In this document: positions 1 to 7,475 of the stretch, in pieces
Position numbering within the stretch: position 1 is the first letter of the stretch
Layout: every line of letters starts with the position of its first letter
DNA from: Spirochaetota bacterium
Lineage (GTDB): Bacteria > Spirochaetota > Spirochaetia > Treponematales > Treponemataceae
Length of the DNA: 64,000 nt
Direction of reading: 5' to 3'
Assembly (NCBI GenBank): GCA_023398165.1
Contig: JAEWSQ010000012.1
Location: 124,001 to 188,000, forward strand
Program-made: the position numbers and the translations under genes
Notes under the pieces: generated by a model
Databases searched by the model: none
What the model was told of the DNA's origin: nothing
What the model saw: the letters and a program-made list of their open reading frames with translations, nothing else

Positions 1-46
1 TTTATTATAGCTATTATTAAAGAATCCGTTGAGAAAAAGGAAGATC

Positions 47-328
47 ATGACAAATAAACAACGCACAGTAATTTTCATTCTGGCAGGAACAGCTGCATCT
101 GTACTTATAACCCTAATTCTTGTGGTAGGTCTTTTGCTGGCTGTCATCTATTTTCTGAAAGACAACCCGGAAACAATCGGTAAAGTTTTTCCTGCTGTTT
201 TTCTAACTGCAATTATTGCCGGAATGTTTATTTACCAGAAACTGGTTAAATTTGTCATATCAAAATTTCATTTGGAAGATAAATTGGATCCTTTGTTCGG
301 TCCCCGCAAAAAAAACAAACTGGATTAA
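47..328 (+). CDS. Small two-helix membrane protein, unknown function
   Basis: I chose the ATG at 47 because an AAGGAAG ribosome-binding site lies 4-6 bases before it; an upstream in-frame TTG at 29 would add six residues. The 93-residue product has two hydrophobic segments, roughly residues 9-38 (ending in VIYFLKDN) and 47-64 (FPAVFLTAIIAGMFIY), followed by a basic tail ending GPRKKNKLD. This looks like an inner-membrane hairpin with a cytoplasmic positive tail. No family is recognised. Its end is 14 bases from the convergent gene at 343. Any upstream operon partner lies outside the window. Confidence 0.6.
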   Translation: MTNKQRTVIFILAGTAASVLITLILVVGLLLAVIYFLKDNPETIGKVFPAVFLTAIIAGMFIYQKLVKFVISKFHLEDKLDPLFGPRKKNKLD

Positions 329-342
329 CCTCAGTTTCCGGT

Positions 343-1995
343 CTAGTATCCGTCCGACATAGACCGGTTAATATCCCGCTGATACAGTTCCTGATATACG
401 AGGCTTCTTGTCTTTAATTTTTCTTTTATTTCCTGCGCAAAGGGCATGTGTCTCCAGAAAATTCCGCGTACTTCTTTTTCAAGCCGTTGAACCCCGTCGC
501 TCTCCTTAGTCATCCACAGAATATAATCGTTTATAAAATAATCTTTTAAATCCCCTTTCAGCTTTTGAGAAGAAAACCATTGATAATACTGACCGGTAAG
601 GCCTTCTTCCATCCAGTAATATGAAGCCTTTTCTTTGGCAACCTGCCACCGCAGATCTGCAACAGCCATGAGAACTGCAATCTGCAAATTTCTCGGATAC
701 ATAGGTACAACAATGCGCCCTCGGCTTGTGACACGGTTATACCGGTCAAACGGTTCCCAGCAGAAACCGGAGTCGCCGTATGTTGGAACAAGAACAACAT
801 ACGGAACTATTCTATTTTGATTATTCTTGTGTACACGGCAGAAAGCACCCGGATCCAGCGATTCAACCCAGGCAAGTGTATCTATGACATTTTCCCTGAA
901 GCCTGTTTGTCTGGGAATACAGTGAAAAAATTCCTTGGTAAAAAGAGGGAAGTGATTACCCTGACGGCCGACGGTCATTTTTGCCATCTGACGGACAGTA
1001 TCAACCTCCACGAGCAGATCTGAAGTATTTACTTCAACCTCGGCAGGTGCATTCTCCAGCTTTGACTGCAGGGAATCAGCAATCTCCTTTGCATCATTGT
1101 ATTCTGCAATATAGAGAGCCAGTTCTTTATCGACTTTGAAAAGCGATTTAAGCCGTTCGTTAATATCGTTCAAAGATTTCCGCTGCATATCATTCAGACA
1201 GCATTTGTGATTTGCTAAACCGGGTATGGGCGGATGATCGCACAGCTGATCTACTTTTGCCCGTAAATCAGATTCAAGCGATGCCCGTTCAGATTCCTTT
1301 GCACCAATCAGGTTTTCTGCATTCTGCAGTTTACCGTTATTCTTACTTTGAAGCTGTAATAACCGTGCTGTCTCATCGTTTCCGCCGGTACCGGCCTTTC
1401 TCGCGGGGCGGGCTTCATCAGTTGCAGATAAAGACACCCGGCCGCATGCAATATCTCTGAACCATTCATCAATATAGTACACCGGTTCTCCGCTATCATT
1501 GTTAATGAAAACAGATGAAAACAACTCCTTCTGCTCGGGATTGAACAGCGTTGGAAGAACTACTCCAAAACGTAGAAGCATCTTTTTCGGCACAGGTGCT
1601 GCCGGTGAAGCCATTTTTGGAGCTATTGATCTAACAAGATCCCAAAAAATGGTTACCAGCTGCTGCCTGTATACGGTTCTATCCTTCGGATCCTGGCAGG
1701 TTAAATATTTTGATAATATGTTATGAAGTTTTTGTGCAGATTCATTTTCACCCGAAAGTGCCGTTTTGTAGTATGCAGGATCGGAAAAAACCGGATTAGG
1801 AGTTTTTGAAAAAAATTCCTTGACTGGCGTGAATGTTTTTACAGAAAGATTAACACCTGCAGAAGAGGCAGACGTCTGTTCATTTTGCTCCGGAGAGGGG
1901 AAATCATCAAAGGCGTCTATTGACGGCAGAATAGAAGGTTTTGAACCATTATTTGCAAGAAGTTCAGCTATTTCGGGTGAAATTTCATCATTCAT
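343..1995 (-). CDS. Large conserved-looking cytosolic protein, unknown function
   Basis: The product is about 550 residues, with no signal peptide or membrane segment. The middle (about 210-330) is rich in Lys, Glu and Leu and probably forms a coiled coil. The C-terminal 200 residues are richer in Trp, Tyr and Phe and look like a folded domain. I recognise no catalytic motif. The start at 1995 (reading MNDEISPEI) is preferred because a TTGATA-17-TATAAT promoter ends seven bases before it, which would make the mRNA leaderless. An in-frame ATG at 2070 lies upstream of that promoter and has only a weak ribosome site. If 2070 were used the protein would have 575 residues. Function cannot be assigned. 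Confidence 0.7.
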   Translation of the reverse strand: MNDEISPEIAELLANNGSKPSILPSIDAFDDFPSPEQNEQTSASSAGVNLSVKTFTPVKEFFSKTPNPVFSDPAYYKTALSGENESAQKLHNILSKYLTCQDPKDRTVYRQQLVTIFWDLVRSIAPKMASPAAPVPKKMLLRFGVVLPTLFNPEQKELFSSVFINNDSGEPVYYIDEWFRDIACGRVSLSATDEARPARKAGTGGNDETARLLQLQSKNNGKLQNAENLIGAKESERASLESDLRAKVDQLCDHPPIPGLANHKCCLNDMQRKSLNDINERLKSLFKVDKELALYIAEYNDAKEIADSLQSKLENAPAEVEVNTSDLLVEVDTVRQMAKMTVGRQGNHFPLFTKEFFHCIPRQTGFRENVIDTLAWVESLDPGAFCRVHKNNQNRIVPYVVLVPTYGDSGFCWEPFDRYNRVTSRGRIVVPMYPRNLQIAVLMAVADLRWQVAKEKASYYWMEEGLTGQYYQWFSSQKLKGDLKDYFINDYILWMTKESDGVQRLEKEVRGIFWRHMPFAQEIKEKLKTRSLVYQELYQRDINRSMSDGY

Positions 1996-2002
1996 ATGAA
2001 AA

Positions 2003-2031
2003 ATTATAGCATCACCCCTATAAAATATCAA
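2003..2031 (-). promoter_or_regulatory. Sigma-70 promoter for the 343-1995 gene
   Basis: Reading the minus strand, TTGATA (2031-2026) is followed by a 17-base spacer and a perfect TATAAT (2008-2003). A start site about seven bases downstream coincides with the ATG at 1995. No Shine-Dalgarno lies between the promoter and that ATG, suggesting a leaderless transcript. Confidence 0.6.
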
Positions 2032-2135
2032 GGAAATCCCCTGTTTCCGTTTTCCTTTGTAAAATTTCATCTTTTTTTCCCATAGTGCAGAGAAAATGTG
2101 TACGTAACATCAATAAAAGTGATTAAGGAGATTTT

Positions 2136-3905
2136 ATGTACAGAAAAATATTCCCATTCATCGGTATATGCATACTGATAGTTTCATCTGTTTCCTGTTC
2201 AAATATCGGCGATTCCCTACAGAAACCCGGAATTCCTTCCGGATTGGAACTTGTTTCCCTGTTTCCATGCGGCTGCGAAATCCAGTGGCAGCCCGTTACG
2301 AATGCTGAATCATACTCCATAAAAGTATCCTGCAGCGCCGCTACTATAAATTTAACAAGCGCGGAAACCTCGCTGATAATTGACGGTCTTTCAGAAAAAG
2401 TTCCGTATGAAATTGCAGTATGCGCATGTACTGAATTTACTTCTGGCGAATTTTCAGAATCTATCTCTGTTACTATCAGCAATGACACAGAAAAGACTCC
2501 TGAGGAAGATTCCTTAAAGGCTCCTGATTTACTTTCCTTACAAAGCATATCCAGCAGTGAAATACGTGTTCAGTGGAATGCGGTTGAACCGGCTGAATCC
2601 TATACAGTTTTTTTCGGCAATGTGAAAAGCACCTCTTTGGACTCTGTTGAAGTAAAAGAAAATTCTTTAGTACTGAACGGATTGCAGGAAATGATTGATT
2701 ATGTTGTTAAAGTAAAGGCATACAGCGGCGGAAAGGCAAGTCCTTTTTCACAGACACAAACAGGAAGAACTTTATTATCTATACCGCAAGCTCCTGAAAT
2801 TTCCTTAATAATTCCTTCTTCTGCTTCAATATGTCTGTCATGGACCACGGTATATAATGCTGAGGAATACCTCCTTTTTTCAGGGGCGGAAGAAAGCAGT
2901 CTTAAAGAAATTCTGAAAACAACTGACAGCAGTACAGTAGTGGAAAACCTTGAAAGCGGAACACCCTATTATTTTTCTGTAAAAGCAGTAAATGCGGCAG
3001 GAACAAGCAGTGCTTCTGCACTGTGCTGTACATCAACAGCCTGTATAATTCCCGGTGTACCGGAAAATATTATAGCATCTCCTGTTTCGCAAACAGAACT
3101 CGCACTTTCCTGGAACACCGTTCCGGGAGCAGCTGAGTATGATATTGAATATGGTCCAGCAAAGAGCAGTATGAATCAGAAAATAATCTGTACAGATCCT
3201 TTTTTCATACTTTCAAATTTAGAAGAAAACACCGTAATATATTTTAAAATAAGAGCAGTGAACACTACCGGGAAGAGCAGCTGGAGCGATACCGTGTATG
3301 CAACAACACTCTTGTCTCCTCCGGAGAAAACTGTTATTACTCTTTTAAAATTAAATAACAGCACAAATCCTTCAAGTCTTTTAATCCGATGGACAGCTGT
3401 TGACAAAGCAGCAGAATATGCCGTCTACAGATCCCCTGATGCAAATCCTGTTTTTGAAAAAATAGCCGTCTGCACCGGAACTCAATATATGGATGCAGAG
3501 GCATACACTATTCAGAATGAAACAAAATACTCATACTGCGTCGAACCGTTAAACTCAGGAGGATCGGGAGGGTTATCAGACACAGTAAGCGGAATATTGC
3601 ATAAACCAAAACTGTACTTCGATGTAACAGGGAAAACAATGTCCGGTTATTATGAATTTTATCTTGATAATACTTTACTATGTCCAAGCGTTTTTATAGA
3701 TTATGCAGGTGAAATTTATACGCTTAAAAGTTCTGTAGAAACCGGAAATAGAACGCTGCAATTCAGATTTAGGAAAACAGAGGAAGATCCCTGGAGCACG
3801 CTTCTTTCATATGAACCGCTGCAGGTATTAATGGGTGCTGCCGTAACATATAAATGCTCATCCATGACAAACCTGACAAAAACCGTTGAATATAAACTTG
3901 ACTAA
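2136..3905 (+). CDS. Surface or periplasmic lipoprotein with five fibronectin type III repeats
   Basis: The 589-residue product begins with a lipoprotein signal (hydrophobic stretch then SSVSC, lipidated Cys near residue 21). Five fibronectin type III-like repeats follow, at roughly residues 33-113, 128-212, 215-300, 303-390 and 391-486. Each has the typical pattern: an early Trp strand (IQWQPV, VQWNAV, LSWTTV, LSWNTV, IRWTAV), an A-E-Y/S-Y strand, and a late L-x-x-x-x-x-Y-x-x-x-V/I strand. The last 100 residues form a different, beta-rich domain. The upstream site TAAGGAG fits the ATG at 2136. Such proteins usually bind other proteins or glycans outside the cell; no enzyme domain is visible. 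It is convergent with the gene at 3915. Confidence 0.8.
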   Translation: MYRKIFPFIGICILIVSSVSCSNIGDSLQKPGIPSGLELVSLFPCGCEIQWQPVTNAESYSIKVSCSAATINLTSAETSLIIDGLSEKVPYEIAVCACTEFTSGEFSESISVTISNDTEKTPEEDSLKAPDLLSLQSISSSEIRVQWNAVEPAESYTVFFGNVKSTSLDSVEVKENSLVLNGLQEMIDYVVKVKAYSGGKASPFSQTQTGRTLLSIPQAPEISLIIPSSASICLSWTTVYNAEEYLLFSGAEESSLKEILKTTDSSTVVENLESGTPYYFSVKAVNAAGTSSASALCCTSTACIIPGVPENIIASPVSQTELALSWNTVPGAAEYDIEYGPAKSSMNQKIICTDPFFILSNLEENTVIYFKIRAVNTTGKSSWSDTVYATTLLSPPEKTVITLLKLNNSTNPSSLLIRWTAVDKAAEYAVYRSPDANPVFEKIAVCTGTQYMDAEAYTIQNETKYSYCVEPLNSGGSGGLSDTVSGILHKPKLYFDVTGKTMSGYYEFYLDNTLLCPSVFIDYAGEIYTLKSSVETGNRTLQFRFRKTEEDPWSTLLSYEPLQVLMGAAVTYKCSSMTNLTKTVEYKLD

Positions 3906-3914
3906 AGAATTTTT

Positions 3915-4568
3915 TTATTCGAGGACTAAATCAAAATTCTCCACTGCTATCTGAGGACAATAATCAATATTTATATTTGGAATATGCCCGTTCAGCTCAA
4001 ATACAGTACCAAGGCATTCCTGAATCAAATCCATGCCGTGAAGACCGGGAGTAAGAATTATTCCTGTATTAAGATTTGTGAGTTTACCCTTGCTTATTGA
4101 TTTAAGAACTTCTTCAAATGAACGGCTGTCAGTGCTGCTTTTTGTTAAACAGTTAAAATGATATGCGGCATAGTGCAGTAAATCTTTTCTTACGAGATGA
4201 AAAATTTCATTCATTTTTGGAATATGAAAATCAAATGAAAGTTTATACTCATCCAGAAGAAAAGATATGCAGGACAGAAGGTTTTTTAAATACTCTTTTT
4301 CCTTCTTGAACTCAAGGTATTTATAGGCGAATACAGTCGCACTGTATTCATTTAATGCAGCATTATTATTATGAGATTCATCAAATGAATGAGTAATTAT
4401 GTGCCCCATTTTATGAAGAATATGAAAAACATTAAAATAAAAGTCGCAAAAATTGCGGGACTTTTCGGCATCTAACTTCAGTAAAGAACACATAGTATTC
4501 TTTGTTTCATTCGTACATGTTTCCCATACAAAACTTCGTATAGTAAACGCATTATTATCTGTTTCCAT
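3915..4568 (-). CDS. Protein with degenerate HEXXH-like motif, unknown function
   Basis: The 217-residue product has no signal peptide. It contains HKMGHIITH at about residues 52-60, followed 17 residues later by NEYSATVFAYKYLE. This spacing resembles a zinc metallopeptidase (HEXXH plus a downstream Glu ligand), but the catalytic Glu is a Lys. The rest of the sequence does not match a family I know. It could be a non-catalytic metal-binding protein, or the resemblance may be chance. It has its own promoter at 4686-4713 with several dyads nearby, and a long leader of about 110 bases. Confidence is good that it is a gene and low for any function. Confidence 0.65.
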   Translation of the reverse strand: METDNNAFTIRSFVWETCTNETKNTMCSLLKLDAEKSRNFCDFYFNVFHILHKMGHIITHSFDESHNNNAALNEYSATVFAYKYLEFKKEKEYLKNLLSCISFLLDEYKLSFDFHIPKMNEIFHLVRKDLLHYAAYHFNCLTKSSTDSRSFEEVLKSISKGKLTNLNTGIILTPGLHGMDLIQECLGTVFELNGHIPNINIDYCPQIAVENFDLVLE

Positions 4569-4628
4569 CGGCAGACTCCTTGACTTGCAGCAGGAGAGAG
4601 CACTTTTTGTGATATTATTAAATTGATT

Positions 4629-4713
4629 GTATTGTGTGTAAGCAATACATTTTTTTTAAATATCCTTGTATACAAGCCAACTTAGACTATACTACAGATT
4701 TGTCTATAGTCAA
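4629..4713 (-). promoter_or_regulatory. Promoter with overlapping dyads upstream of the 3915-4568 gene
   Basis: On the minus strand TTGACT (4713-4708), a 16-base spacer and TATAGT (4691-4686) form a strong promoter. The promoter region from 4710 to 4686 is itself a near-dyad with arms ACTATA and TATAGT. Just downstream of the predicted start lies a perfect palindrome CTTGTATACAAG (4665-4676), and further on GTATTG/CAATAC arms (4629-4648). These are plausible operator sites. Confidence 0.5.
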
Positions 4714-4722
4714 GTAAAATCT

Positions 4723-5184
4723 TCAATAAATTGCCGGAAAAGATATATTGTATAGATCGGCAAAGGCATAATTCTCCTTCAACGTTTCATAAAACAACAG
4801 AAACTGGATTTTTGGATCCCCGGGGGTATTTATCTTTTCATCAATGAAACTATTATCAACTTTTTGAGCTGTATATATAGTTTGAGAACCCCTATCGGTC
4901 AGAGTTACGTTAGTATCCTGCATTGCAAGATTCAATTTTCCCAATCCGAAAAAAAGTGTATTACCGAGAATGACGCCGTCATAATCATCTATGTGAAGAA
5001 TTGTCGAATCGGTAACCTGATACGTCTGTACAAAGCCGAACCTGCACTTAAGTAAAAAACCGTATGCGTTAAAGCGCCACAACCCGTTGTATTGTACAGC
5101 CCCTGCCATACAAACAAGCAGTCCCGCAACAAGAATACCGGCAATACTTAAACCAAGGGTTATGAAAAATCTCTTAACTCTCAA
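4723..5184 (-). CDS. Single-pass membrane protein, unknown function
   Basis: The start is uncertain. The frame is open from a TTG at 5211, but a TTG at 5184 gives a cleaner N-terminus (MRVKRFFIT, then a hydrophobic helix ILVAGLLVCMAGAV) and only an 11-base overlap with the HD gene upstream. The roughly 153-residue product has one membrane helix and a beta-rich extracytoplasmic part of about 120 residues. No family is recognised. The overlap with the HD hydrolase gene implies co-transcription. Confidence 0.55.
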   Translation of the reverse strand: MRVKRFFITLGLSIAGILVAGLLVCMAGAVQYNGLWRFNAYGFLLKCRFGFVQTYQVTDSTILHIDDYDGVILGNTLFFGLGKLNLAMQDTNVTLTDRGSQTIYTAQKVDNSFIDEKINTPGDPKIQFLLFYETLKENYAFADLYNISFPAIY

Positions 5185-5740
5185 TTTTTTGCAGCCCAAT
5201 ATCAAGAGCAACAGGTTTTAAAGCCTCAATGGTGTTTGTAATAAGGACTGAAAGTTCCACACCCACCATATCAGCTCCGCGTGAAATTACCGAGCGGTCA
5301 ATTTTTGCTGCAAAGGCAGGAGTCTTAAATTTCTTTAATACAGATTTAGCTTCTAGATCATCAAGACTTTTCGAAGGCCTCATTATTGCACAGGCATAGA
5401 TAAAACCGGTAAGCTCATCGACGGCATATAATACTTTTTCCATTATATGAACAGGCTCTGCATCACTGCAGATTCCGTACCCGTGACTTACCACTGCATG
5501 TATAAACTCAGCCGAATATCCGGCTTCGCCCAGAATAGCCGGGCTGTGTACAAGATGTTCATTGGGATGCTTTTGATAATCAATATCGTGCAGAAATCCG
5601 ACAATGCCCCAGTACTCAGGGTCTTCGCCGTATTTTACAGCCCACCACCTCAGAGCAGCTTCTACCGATAAAGCGTGCCGGTACAGGTAGTCGTCGTCAT
5701 TATTTTTTTTCCATAAATCCAAAGCACTTTGTCTATCCAT
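5174..5740 (-). CDS. HD-domain phosphohydrolase
   Basis: The ATG at 5740 is preceded by AAGGAAG with a five-base spacer, so an upstream in-frame start at 5788 is rejected. The 188-residue protein has the HD signature: an early His (YLYRHALSVEA), then GFLHDIDYQKHP with the metal-binding His-Asp pair, then further His residues (HLVHSP, VSHGYG) and a later Asp (VDELTGFI). Proteins of this short HD type hydrolyse phosphate esters of nucleotides or related compounds; the substrate cannot be read from sequence. It lies 44 bases downstream of the NTF2-fold gene on the same strand and overlaps the membrane-protein gene after it. Confidence 0.75.
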   Translation of the reverse strand: MDRQSALDLWKKNNDDDYLYRHALSVEAALRWWAVKYGEDPEYWGIVGFLHDIDYQKHPNEHLVHSPAILGEAGYSAEFIHAVVSHGYGICSDAEPVHIMEKVLYAVDELTGFIYACAIMRPSKSLDDLEAKSVLKKFKTPAFAAKIDRSVISRGADMVGVELSVLITNTIEALKPVALDIGLQKIES

Positions 5741-5784
5741 ACTTACTTCCTTATATAATTTACTATCTGCCTGAATATATACTA

Positions 5785-6408
5785 TCAATTAGAATCAAAT
5801 ACTATCTTCCACGTACCATCTTCTTTTATCCACATTAAAACATAAGTGCCTGTATATGCCCCGGATGTCCAGCGGCCGATTTCAAAAATACAGCTGCTGT
5901 TTGCAGTATACGTTCTTTCCTTCGTAAGACCAATTTCAAAATCTTTATTCTCCATATAAGAATATTCAGATATTATTTTTTCTGCAGAATTTAGAAGACG
6001 CCCCTTATTGTAATAGAAAGGACTTTTCGAATAAAGACTATGAATTAAACTATGAGCATCGTGAGTTTCACTAATAATGCTGCCGAACAATGAGCGCAGG
6101 CTGTCGAGTTCTCCGCACAAGTCCCCGCTCTCTTCTTGTAAGGCTGCTACCTGATACTCGATCTGTGCCTTATCAGCTTTAAGCCTGTGTGTCAGTACTG
6201 CATACTGAATTCCGTTTTCAGCTGATATTTCGGCAATTTCATAAGTTCCAATTTCTGAGGGATACTGAAAAATAATGTGGGGGGAATCTGTGTTAGCATC
6301 AGTATACAAGGGAAGAAAAAGTTCATTGCTTAAAAGTAAATCTTTTGTTTTTATTAATCTGCCGTCCTGCATTAGTATAAATGACTCAGGCGCATATAAA
6401 TTTTTCAC
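5785..6408 (-). CDS. Protein with coiled coil and NTF2-like (SnoaL/DUF4440-type) C-terminus
   Basis: The start is a GTG at 6408 with an excellent AAGGAGC site seven bases upstream. Residues 1-70 are beta-rich. A short helical segment follows (about 75-110, AQIEYQVAALQEESGDL). The C-terminal 110 residues end with the pattern YTANSSCIFEIGRWTSG, then GTYVLMWIKEDGTWKIVFDSN. This strand arrangement is typical of NTF2-fold SnoaL/DUF4440-like proteins, which serve as small-molecule-binding or association domains. No catalytic assignment is possible. It is first in a short minus-strand run with the HD hydrolase. Confidence 0.55.
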   Translation of the reverse strand: MKNLYAPESFILMQDGRLIKTKDLLLSNELFLPLYTDANTDSPHIIFQYPSEIGTYEIAEISAENGIQYAVLTHRLKADKAQIEYQVAALQEESGDLCGELDSLRSLFGSIISETHDAHSLIHSLYSKSPFYYNKGRLLNSAEKIISEYSYMENKDFEIGLTKERTYTANSSCIFEIGRWTSGAYTGTYVLMWIKEDGTWKIVFDSN

Positions 6409-6711
6409 TCGTATTGCTCCTTTTTTTTAAGTATACTATACCATACAATTTTACGAGAGAGAGTAAAAATGTAATCAGATGATAATTCAGCAATTTTCTG
6501 ATTCAATTCAATAAACCCGGTTAATACTTACTGCTTTTTGTGTATTTCTTTTTTAACAAATCGGTCGAAGATGCGTTACAGGATAACCGGCTTTATGTAG
6601 TAAATCGGATAGCCTTCTTAGTCCTTCGACAGAAGGGAAAATAAAAGAGATAATCATTGTTGTGAAATTATATCTAAAAAAATTTTTGCGCATGAAATAA
6701 TAGTATCTTGT

Positions 6712-6790
6712 ATTATACACTGAATTTACCCTTGGTCAAATACTTTTTAGGAAAGAGGTTCACGCAAAGGCGCAAAGCCGCGAAGGGGAT
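6712..6790. repeat. Dispersed repeat, copy 1
   Basis: This 79-base stretch begins ATTATACACTGAATTTACCC and ends CGCGAAGGGGAT. A close copy, shorter by eight bases through loss of one GCAAAGCC-like unit, lies at 9480-9550. The 3' half (TCACGCAAAGGCGC...) is partly shared with a third, more divergent copy at 8452-8488. The two main copies bracket the SGNH and methyltransferase genes. Confidence 0.75.
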
Positions 6791-6820
6791 GAGGTACGAG
6801 ACTTCGCAGCGCCGGTACTA
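6783..6820. repeat. Dispersed repeat of the GGATGA-CGAG-GCGCAGCGC type
   Basis: The pattern GGATGA, four bases, CGAG, four bases, CGCAGCGC, then CGGTACT is visible (one base differing in places). A clear second copy lies at 17454-17490 and a partial one at 17289-17316, both also in non-coding DNA. Confidence 0.55.
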
Positions 6821-6906
6821 TTGATTTAGCCTTATATTATTCAGAAAAATATATCTGTGTGATTCTGTGGTTTTTCAATTCTTTAATCCATGGAAAATAC
6901 ACTGAT

Positions 6907-6971
6907 ACAGGTTTGGAATTGCAAATCATCTCATAGAATATTTTATTTGCGCATCTTTATTCCAAACCTGT
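6907..6971. repeat. Nested inverted repeat
   Basis: Perfect 13-base outer arms ACAGGTTTGGAAT (6907-6919) and ATTCCAAACCTGT (6959-6971) enclose inner arms GCAAAT (6921-6926) and ATTTGC (6945-6950). The transcript of either strand could form a long stem. There is no T-run, so it is not a simple terminator. Confidence 0.75.
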
Positions 6972-7396
6972 TTTACGGTGCGATTTGTATTGGAAGAAAT
7001 AGAAACCACAGATTTGCACAGATTATCGAGCAGAACAGGGAAGCAGGGAGAGGGAGGCTGGAGAATTTTTCTTATAAGGAAGAAGGTATCTGCAGATTAC
7101 AAATATCTGTGTACGTGAGCGTGTATAAAAATAGGGGAGTTGGACTCCCTTAATTTGACATAATTAGGGGGATAGTGATAGTAAAGATTGGCTGAACACC
7201 TGTCAATCCAGCTCTTTTAGTACTATCAACAGCGGCAATTACAATGAGTTTATCTAATCAAGGGGGCTGTCCCCCTCAGGGAGCTGCACTATAACGCGGC
7301 TTTGAGCACGGAGAAAGGAAAAAAACAGTGATGCATCAGATTTCTGTTTATGTAAACAGCTCTGCATGATATAATTGGCTAGATGGAAAAGGAGTT

Positions 7397-7458
7397 ATGA
7401 TAAAAAGCATCTGAGATAGCGCCGCTTTTTATCATCTAAAGTTTGCGTTGCAAACTTT
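7397..7458 (+). promoter_or_regulatory. Two consecutive hairpins in the leader of the SGNH gene
   Basis: The first has 12-base perfect arms (ATGATAAAAAGC at 7397-7408 and GCTTTTTATCAT at 7424-7435). The second has nine-base arms (AAAGTTTGC at 7438-7446, GCAAACTTT at 7450-7458) with a three-base loop. The second ends eight bases before the ribosome-binding site of the gene at 7476. Together they could be a terminator pair or a translational control structure. Confidence 0.55.
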
Positions 7459-7475
7459 CTTTTATAGGAGATACT

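Larger units (their letters stand above)
6409..7475. other. 1.07-kb non-coding spacer rich in hairpins and repeats
   Basis: No convincing gene is present; an 87-codon open stretch from 6890 is built over an inverted repeat and has no ribosome site or protein-like composition. The spacer instead contains a copy of a dispersed repeat at 6712-6790, a second repeat type at 6783-6820, a nested dyad at 6907-6971, short perfect hairpins at 7135-7149 (GGGAGT/ACTCCC) and 7261-7276 (AGGGGG/CCCCCT), and two strong hairpins just before the SGNH gene (7397-7458). It may be a graveyard of small mobile elements. Confidence 0.6.

Noticed and set aside
817..1726. Plus-strand open frames over the 343-1995 gene
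   Set aside because: They are opposite-strand shadows of a long frame with better codon use and a strong promoter.
6890..7153. 87-codon open stretch in the repeat spacer
   Set aside because: It spans the 6907-6971 inverted repeat and other hairpins, lacks a ribosome site and has no protein-like composition.
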